Of a stretch of DNA of 64,000 nt, positions 59,270 to 64,000 are shown one piece after another. Every line of letters starts with the position of its first letter. The stretch's first letter is position 1. Source of the stretch: Actinomycetospora sp. NBRC 106378 (GTDB lineage Bacteria > Actinomycetota > Actinomycetes > Mycobacteriales > Pseudonocardiaceae); assembly GCF_030269685.1 (NCBI RefSeq), contig NZ_BSTT01000001.1, positions 620,001-684,000 of the forward strand. The letters run 5' to 3'. The translations under genes and the position numbers were made by a program. The notes beneath the pieces were generated by a model. That model made no database searches. It saw only the letters and a list, made by a program, of their open reading frames with translations, and was not told the DNA's origin.

Positions 59270-60450
59270 TGGGAGAGCTCCTTCGGGACGTCGAGGCCGA
59301 GGTCGCCGAGAATGCCGGCGAAGCGGTTCTTGGCGCGGTCGAGGGAATCCTCGAAACGGGGCGGCTTGTTGTCGGGCTGCGACCACAGGGGCTGCATCTG
59401 CCGGGCCGCCTCGAGGCACTGCGGCACCCACTTCGAGAGCCAGCCCTGCATGAGCGCCTTGTTGTGGTCGGCGAACTCCTTGTCCTGCGTGAGCAGGCCG
59501 AAGCACGCCTGGCTCCAGCGCAGGTCGCGCTGGGAGTAGTCGTACTCGCCGGCGCCCATGACGGTCGGGGTCACGTAGTCGCCGTTGCCCGGAGCCGCCT
59601 GCTGCACGAGGTTCGACCGGAACAGCTCGCCGAGCAGCGGCTCGAACACGATGTTCGTCGCGAAGATCGTCTCCGCCCAGTCGTCCTCGATCGCGGTGAG
59701 CGCCTCGCAGACCTTGCGGACGCCCTGCCACTCGGGGTCGTTGTTCCAGGCATCGACGTGTGCGGTCCCGTCGAAGCCCTCGATCTCCTCGGAGAGCGTG
59801 AGGTTGTAGAGCGCGATGTCCTGGGCGAAGCGGATCTTGTGCGCGCTGTTCACGGCCATCGCCGTGTTGTGCATGTTCGTGGGGCCGGAGCGGTTGCACG
59901 CGGCGAACACGTACAGGCCGAAGATGTGCTCGATGTGCATCCACGTGCTGACGTGGCGCTCCACGAACCGCACCCAGTTCGGGTTCCACTGGTCGAACGC
60001 CTTGGCGTTGCGGGCGTTCTCGACGTTCGCCGTGATCTGCCGCTCGACGTTGGCGTTGTTCCGGAAGATCGTGAGGTCCCACTCCTCGTTGGGATCCCGG
60101 AACTCGTGCCAGCCGTGGGCGGGCCAGTCCTGCACCGGCTTGCCACCGGAACCGGGGCCACGCTCGGGCTCGGGGTTGTCGACCCCCCACGCCTTGAGCT
60201 TGGTCCAGGTCAGCGGGTAGCCCGAGGAGCCGTCCGCGAAGCCGTAGATCCACCCCTGCGAGAGGTAGTGCCGCGGGTCGGGCTGGACCTCGACCGTGAC
60301 GTCCTCGTAGTGGGTCTGCTTGCGCTTGGCCGGCTTGTAGTAGTTGTAGCGCCGCGCCGACGGTCCGGAGTCGGGGAACTCTTTCGCCCCGGCCTCGGCG
60401 TCGGTGAACTGCGGCTTCGGTACGCTTCTCTCGGTCTCGGTGCTCGTCAT
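59266..60450 (-). CDS. prmC: Propane monooxygenase hydroxylase small (beta) subunit
   Basis: A 394-residue ferritin-like subunit without the di-iron ligands: RRYNYYKPAKRKQTHYEDVTVEVQPDPRHYL, HVSTWMHIEHIFGLYVFAACNRSGPTNMHNTAMAVNSAHKIRFAQD, AWNNDPEWQGVRKVCEALTAIEDDW. Pairs with PrmA in the hydroxylase. Starts 8 bp after the prmB stop, with GGAGGAA ~13 nt upstream. Confidence 0.9.
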   Translation of the reverse strand: MTSTETERSVPKPQFTDAEAGAKEFPDSGPSARRYNYYKPAKRKQTHYEDVTVEVQPDPRHYLSQGWIYGFADGSSGYPLTWTKLKAWGVDNPEPERGPGSGGKPVQDWPAHGWHEFRDPNEEWDLTIFRNNANVERQITANVENARNAKAFDQWNPNWVRFVERHVSTWMHIEHIFGLYVFAACNRSGPTNMHNTAMAVNSAHKIRFAQDIALYNLTLSEEIEGFDGTAHVDAWNNDPEWQGVRKVCEALTAIEDDWAETIFATNIVFEPLLGELFRSNLVQQAAPGNGDYVTPTVMGAGEYDYSQRDLRWSQACFGLLTQDKEFADHNKALMQGWLSKWVPQCLEAARQMQPLWSQPDNKPPRFEDSLDRAKNRFAGILGDLGLDVPKELSQ

Positions 60451-60458
60451 GTGTCGCC

Positions 60459-61505
60459 CTATTCCTCCGGCTCTCCGGTGGTGGTGAACTTGTCGAAGAA
60501 GATGTTGCGCTCGTCGATCCCACGCTGGCTCAGGAGTGCGATGGCCGCGTCCACCATCGGCGGCGGCCCGCACACGTAGGCATCCCTTCCCTTCAGATCG
60601 GATTCCTCCGCACGGACCGCCTCGGTGACGAAGCCGGTGAGCCCGTCCCACCCCTCTCCCTCGTGATCGGAGAGCACGGGGATGTAGCGGAAGCCGGGGA
60701 GCTTGTTCTCGAGCTCGCGGAGTTCGTCCTCGAAACAGAGGTCGTCCTTCGTGCGGGCGCCGTAGTAGAGAACGGTGCGCCGGGTCGTCTCCTTCTCGAC
60801 GAGACCGCGGAGCAGGCCGAGCAGCGGCGCCATCCCCGCGCCACCACCGACGAAGATGATGTCCGAGGTGCGGTTCTCCCGGAGGGTGCAGGTGCCGAAC
60901 GGCGCCTCGACCTCGAGCTTGTCGCCCTCCTGCACCTCGTTCTTGAGGAACTGGGAGAACAGCCCGTCCGGGTAGATCTTGATGATGAACTCGAACACGC
61001 CCTCGCGGTTCGGTGTGTTCGCCATCGAGAACGACCGGCTCTCCCCGGAGTCCGGGAGGATGAAGTCCATGTACTGGCCGGGGAAGAACTTGATGTCGTC
61101 GCCGGCGACCTGGCGCACCACGAGGTGGCGCATGTCGTGGGTGACGGGCTCGTTCGACAGCACCTCGACCGTGCCCTTGCGGACGGGCAGGCCCGAGCGG
61201 AGGACCTCCTCGTCGTAGTTCAGGAGCTCGATGGTCAGGTCGTTGTAGGCGTGCGCCCGGCACAGCAGCGTCTGGCCGTCGTCACGCTCCATGTCCGGCA
61301 GCGCGAAGGTCGAGTAGCTGTCGAGCTCGATGTCGTCGACCTCGCCCTCGAGCACGAAGGACTTGCACGCCGCGCACTGCCCCTCCTTGCACCCGTGCAT
61401 GAGCTGGACGCCCTGCTCGAACGCGGCGCGCAGGATCGTCTGGTCCTCGTCGACCTCGATCTCGATGCCCACCGGTTCGAAACGAACGAGGTGTTTGTCG
61501 CCCAT
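60459..61505 (-). CDS. prmB: Propane monooxygenase reductase
   Basis: A 348-residue reductase. Plant-type [2Fe-2S]: Cys39, Cys44, Cys47, Cys82 (HGCKEGQCAACKSF ... LLCRAH). FAD domain with SRSFSMANTP; NAD domain with GGGAGMAPLLGLLRGL and VCGPPPMVDAA. Passes electrons from NADH to PrmAC. The ATG at 61505 has AGGAG 8 nt upstream. Separated from prmA by 161 bp with a hairpin. Confidence 0.92.
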   Translation of the reverse strand: MGDKHLVRFEPVGIEIEVDEDQTILRAAFEQGVQLMHGCKEGQCAACKSFVLEGEVDDIELDSYSTFALPDMERDDGQTLLCRAHAYNDLTIELLNYDEEVLRSGLPVRKGTVEVLSNEPVTHDMRHLVVRQVAGDDIKFFPGQYMDFILPDSGESRSFSMANTPNREGVFEFIIKIYPDGLFSQFLKNEVQEGDKLEVEAPFGTCTLRENRTSDIIFVGGGAGMAPLLGLLRGLVEKETTRRTVLYYGARTKDDLCFEDELRELENKLPGFRYIPVLSDHEGEGWDGLTGFVTEAVRAEESDLKGRDAYVCGPPPMVDAAIALLSQRGIDERNIFFDKFTTTGEPEE

Positions 61506-61614
61506 CAATGAACTCCTGGGAAGAGAGCGGTTTCGAGCACAGATCGGCTGGGGCCGGAATTGCGTTTGACGAAAGGAGATGCCGCGGCGGAATCGTCACG
61601 CGGCGCGGCGGAGA

Positions 61615-61646
61615 CCGCGGGGGGCCGGATCACCGACCCCCCGCGG
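61615..61646 (-). terminator. Intra-operon hairpin between prmA and prmB
   Basis: Perfect 10-bp G/C arms (CCGCGGGGGG / CCCCCCGCGG) with a 12-nt loop, 20 bp past the prmA stop, in an unusually long 161-bp gap. No T-tract. Likely attenuator or 3'-stabiliser raising PrmA over PrmBCD. Confidence 0.7.
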
Positions 61647-61666
61647 GTTACTGCTGGTCCGTCAGA

Positions 61667-63319
61667 TCAGGACGTCGCGCCGGCCGGACGGCCGGCCGGG
61701 CCCTGGGCGTTGTAGTCCGCCACGAACGCCTCGCGCTCCGAGTCGCTCATCTCGTTGAGGATGACGTTCGGGCTGGCCACGTGCGGCATGCGCCGCATGT
61801 GGTCGAGGGTCCACATCTTCTTCGGGTCGAGGTCCAGGTGCGGCTGCGCCGTGAGCGTCTTGCCGTCGTCGCGCACGAAGCCCATGTCCTGGATGACGTC
61901 GGCCCAGTTCCAGCCGTGGTACAGCGTCTCCCACTCGCGGTGGCCGACGAGCTTGCCCATGTTGGGCGTGTCGCGACCCTCGTAGGTGGGCCGGAACGCG
62001 ACCGCGTCGGTCCAGCGGCAGGCCTCGTGGCAGTAGGTGCGCCACTGACCGTCCACCTTGTCGACGACCATGTCCTCACGCACCAGGCAGGGGACCATGC
62101 AGGTCCAGCAGCGGTGCGGGTACACGTAGTCGACGTCCTCGGCCACGATGGCGTGGTGGCCGTTCGGGCGCGAGAGCCGGTTGTAGTTCTCCCACCACTT
62201 GCCGTAGCGGTCGTACCAGCCCGGGTACTTGTACTCGAACCACTCGAAGTCCTCGTCGGTCATGCCGTCGATCCGCCAGTAGTTGGCGACCCAACCGGTG
62301 GCGAAGAACTGCGCGACCTCGTGGACGTAGCCCTTGTTCCAGATCTGGTTCCACGACTCCTCGATGAGGTCGTGGGGGATCACCAGGCCGTACTTCTCCA
62401 GCGGCAGGAGGTAGGCACGGTAGTAGTCGTCGTAGATCCACCGACGCCACATCTCCGCGTAGGACTCGCGGTCCTTGCGGCGGTCCTTCGTGCCGTACTC
62501 GATGAAGGTACCGATCGCGGCGTCCACGACGCGGTGGTTGTTCCACCACGCGTAGCGCAGGTCGCGCTCGAGGAGCTGGCGGTTGTCCTCGTCCGACAGC
62601 GCCATGAGCAGCGTGGCGTAGCCGTTCGAGATGTGGCGCGACTCGTCGGACTGGACCGAGTGGAACACCGTCGGCAGCAGGTAGTCACCGTTGGCGGCCG
62701 CCTCACCGGGCATGGCCACGAACAGGGTGTTCGTGAAGGCCGTCTCGGCGACGATCGTCAGGTAGATGCTGGCCGCGGTGATCGCGTCACCGGTGATGAA
62801 GCCCTCGGCGAACTGGCGGCCGATGGTGCCGCAGTAGTCCGAGTGGAAGTTCCGGAGGGTGTTGTTGAAGCCCGCCGGGTCGATGTAGTTGTTCATGTAC
62901 AGGCGCTTGAGGTTCTGCTGGATCGTCGAGTGCCTGACCTCGTCGATCATCTGGATCGCCTGGCCGTTGTGCAGCTCCGGGTTGGGAACCGCCTGGAACA
63001 GCATCGGCATCGAGCGCGCCGCCGAGATCTCCGGCAACGGGATGATCGACAGGAACAGCTTCTGCCACTCCAGCCAGCGCTCCTGCACCTGGCGGAACAT
63101 GTTGCCGCGGATCGCGCCGTCCGACGCGCCGTAGACGCGGCTGTCCTTCTCCTCCTCCATGGGGAAGTAGGAGCGGAGGACCTGCTTCAGCGGGTCCTTC
63201 TTGGCAGCCTTCTTGAAGGTGTAGTCCGTGCCGTATTTCATGTACGGCTCGTGGTACTGCGGCTCCCAGGAGAGTTCCTGGATTTTCTGGTGAGCCTTCG
63301 CCAAGCTCTGACGGCTCAT
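61667..63319 (-). CDS. prmA: Propane monooxygenase hydroxylase large (alpha) subunit
   Basis: A 550-residue di-iron subunit. Ligands: Glu97 (PLPEISAAR), Glu127-x2-His130 (IDEVRH), Glu192 (VAETAF), Glu226-x2-His229 (SDESRH). The sequence matches group-5/6 soluble di-iron monooxygenases (PrmA/MimA), which hydroxylate propane at C2 and co-oxidise ethers, phenol and others. A Cys cluster, CWTCMVPC ... CHEAC, may bind structural metal. The first gene of the operon; GAGGAGGAAAGC ends directly before the ATG. Confidence 0.92.
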   Translation of the reverse strand: MSRQSLAKAHQKIQELSWEPQYHEPYMKYGTDYTFKKAAKKDPLKQVLRSYFPMEEEKDSRVYGASDGAIRGNMFRQVQERWLEWQKLFLSIIPLPEISAARSMPMLFQAVPNPELHNGQAIQMIDEVRHSTIQQNLKRLYMNNYIDPAGFNNTLRNFHSDYCGTIGRQFAEGFITGDAITAASIYLTIVAETAFTNTLFVAMPGEAAANGDYLLPTVFHSVQSDESRHISNGYATLLMALSDEDNRQLLERDLRYAWWNNHRVVDAAIGTFIEYGTKDRRKDRESYAEMWRRWIYDDYYRAYLLPLEKYGLVIPHDLIEESWNQIWNKGYVHEVAQFFATGWVANYWRIDGMTDEDFEWFEYKYPGWYDRYGKWWENYNRLSRPNGHHAIVAEDVDYVYPHRCWTCMVPCLVREDMVVDKVDGQWRTYCHEACRWTDAVAFRPTYEGRDTPNMGKLVGHREWETLYHGWNWADVIQDMGFVRDDGKTLTAQPHLDLDPKKMWTLDHMRRMPHVASPNVILNEMSDSEREAFVADYNAQGPAGRPAGATS

Positions 63320-63379
63320 GCTTTCCTCCTCGGAAAGTGCCTGATGTGTGTGTCCGGCGGGTGCCGGGTCCTGCTCGTC

Positions 63380-63401
63380 GGGACCACCCGGTGGTGGTCC
63401 C
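63380..63401. promoter_or_regulatory. 22-bp palindrome between iclR and prmA
   Basis: GGGACCACC-CGGT-GGTGGTCCC, perfect 9-bp arms, 6 bp past the IclR stop and 60 bp before prmA. Could end the iclR transcript or be an operator of the prm promoter. Confidence 0.55.
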
Positions 63402-63406
63402 TGCCG

Positions 63407-64000
63407 CTACGCCGGCCTCACCTCCTCGTCGTCGGTCCGGGCGGCCGCGACCCGGGCCCGCCACTCGCGCATCGCGGTGGCGGCCACCTCCCGGACCGCG
63501 GTGGTCAGGGCTTCGCCGTCCTGGGCGAAGCGTCGGGCCGGGCTGGACACCGCGATGCTCGCGGCGACCCGCCCGTCGGGGGCGACGATCGGGGCGCCGA
63601 CGCAGCAGAAGCCCTCGGCGAACTCCTCGCGGTCGACGGCGACGCCGTCCCGGCGCACCCGGGCGAACTCGCGCTCGAGCCCGGGCGTCGTGGTGATGGT
63701 GGTGGCGGTGAACGCCGTGCGGTCGGGCTGCGCGAGCAGCAGCTCCTCGATCTCCGAGGAGGTCGCGACCAGCGCCTTCGTCACGGCCAGGGCGTGGGCC
63801 TGGGCGACCGGGATGCGCTCGCGCAGGTCCGGGATGCGGGCCAGGCCCTGGTGGCCGCGGGCGTCGACGATGACGGTGGCGTCGCCGTCCCACCGGGCGA
63901 GGTAGGACCGCTGCCGGGTGCGCCAGTAGAGCTCGGTGACCGCGTCGGCCAGGCTCTCGGGGAGTTCGTAGCGGCTGACGGGGTCGTCCTCCCGACGCAG
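63407..64000 (-). CDS. IclR-family regulator, right flank of the propane locus (5' end off window)
   Basis: The C-terminal 197 residues are visible: DAVTELYWRTRQRSYLARWDGDATVIVDARGHQGLARIPDL, AQAHALAVTKALVATSSEIEELLLAQPDRTAFTATTITTTPGLEREFARVRRDGVAV, EFAEGFCCVGAPIVAPDGRVAASIAVSSPARRFA. This is the IclR effector domain; the HTH is beyond the edge. It is clearly paralogous to the regulator at 48588. Same strand as prmA and 87 bp upstream, so a probable local regulator of propane genes. Confidence 0.85.
   Translation of the reverse strand: MRREDDPVSRYELPESLADAVTELYWRTRQRSYLARWDGDATVIVDARGHQGLARIPDLRERIPVAQAHALAVTKALVATSSEIEELLLAQPDRTAFTATTITTTPGLEREFARVRRDGVAVDREEFAEGFCCVGAPIVAPDGRVAASIAVSSPARRFAQDGEALTTAVREVAATAMREWRARVAAARTDDEEVRPA

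Noticed and set aside
61667-63319. Tetrahydrofuran/dioxane monooxygenase (ThmA) identity for the large subunit
   Set aside because: Neighbours (chaperonin, amidohydrolase, ADH, order A-B-C-D) fit propane monooxygenase; thm clusters typically carry an aldehyde dehydrogenase, which is absent.
63320-63406. Sigma-54 (-24/-12) promoter for prmA
   Set aside because: I looked for TGGCAC-N5-TTGC on the minus strand and found only a partial GGCAC with no matching GC element.

Overview
This 64 kb window is very GC-rich, with GTG starts, ATGA/GTGA-type overlaps and genes packed on both strands. Gene content (F420-type luciferase-like oxidoreductase, MCC-type accA1/accD1/fadE genes, ECF42 sigma factor, PspC, DUF3040-like proteins, A-factor-receptor-like TetR, a PrmABCD propane monooxygenase with its own chaperonin) points to a mycelial or rhodococcus-like actinobacterium. 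Pseudonocardiaceae is the best guess; the genus is an inference. I found 64 protein genes (both terminal ones cut by the window edge), three tRNA genes and about two dozen regulatory or structural sites. I saw no insertion sequence, prophage, CRISPR array or integrase.

Layout. 1-7 kb: truncated response-regulator/thioredoxin-reductase fusion, two membrane proteins, an SDR, a secreted trypsin-like protease, a zinc alcohol dehydrogenase, and a tRNA Glu-Asp-Phe cluster. 7-18 kb: ScbR-like regulator, beta-lactamase-fold esterase, degenerate FAD monooxygenase, PAP2 phosphatase, transporters (one MFS pump with an extra C-terminal beta-sandwich), glyoxalase-fold protein, LLM oxidoreductase, and a MerR regulator divergent from a three-gene operon. 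18-23.4 kb: probable leucine-catabolic methylcrotonyl-CoA carboxylase operon (accD1-accA1-fadE) with its divergent TetR and a 39-bp operator. 23.5-31.5 kb: an amphipathic-helix protein, a repeat-rich intergenic region, a secreted GH25-like hydrolase, an acyl-CoA synthetase, an Fpg/Nei glycosylase, and a TetR/MFS efflux pair. 31.5-34.4 kb: cytosine-deaminase / 2OG-dioxygenase / cytosine-permease operon. 34.5-48.5 kb: acyl-CoA dehydrogenase, MetY, an RdhA-like Fe-S protein, HrpA helicase, and an ECF42-YCII locus with a remarkable palindromic promoter.

48.5-64 kb is the most coherent region. A propane (soluble di-iron) monooxygenase operon, prmA-B-C-D, is followed on the same strand by a GroEL paralogue, an alcohol dehydrogenase, an amidohydrolase, a DUF59 cluster-assembly protein, two unknown proteins, a bifunctional-nuclease-family protein, an Nramp metal transporter and an AcoR/MimR-like regulator. 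Two paralogous IclR regulators bracket it. The inferred logic is metal import (Nramp), cofactor assembly (DUF59), hydroxylase folding (GroEL), propane to 2-propanol (PrmABCD), and 2-propanol to acetone (ADH). Strong perfect hairpins follow prmA and prmD and may set subunit ratios.

Small-scale signals worth attention: four genes with a TANNNT-like -10 box exactly 7 nt before the start codon (leaderless), two 57-nt hairpins of identical 23-11-23 design, a 121-bp tandem repeat, and a palindromic ECF42-type promoter that reads both ways.
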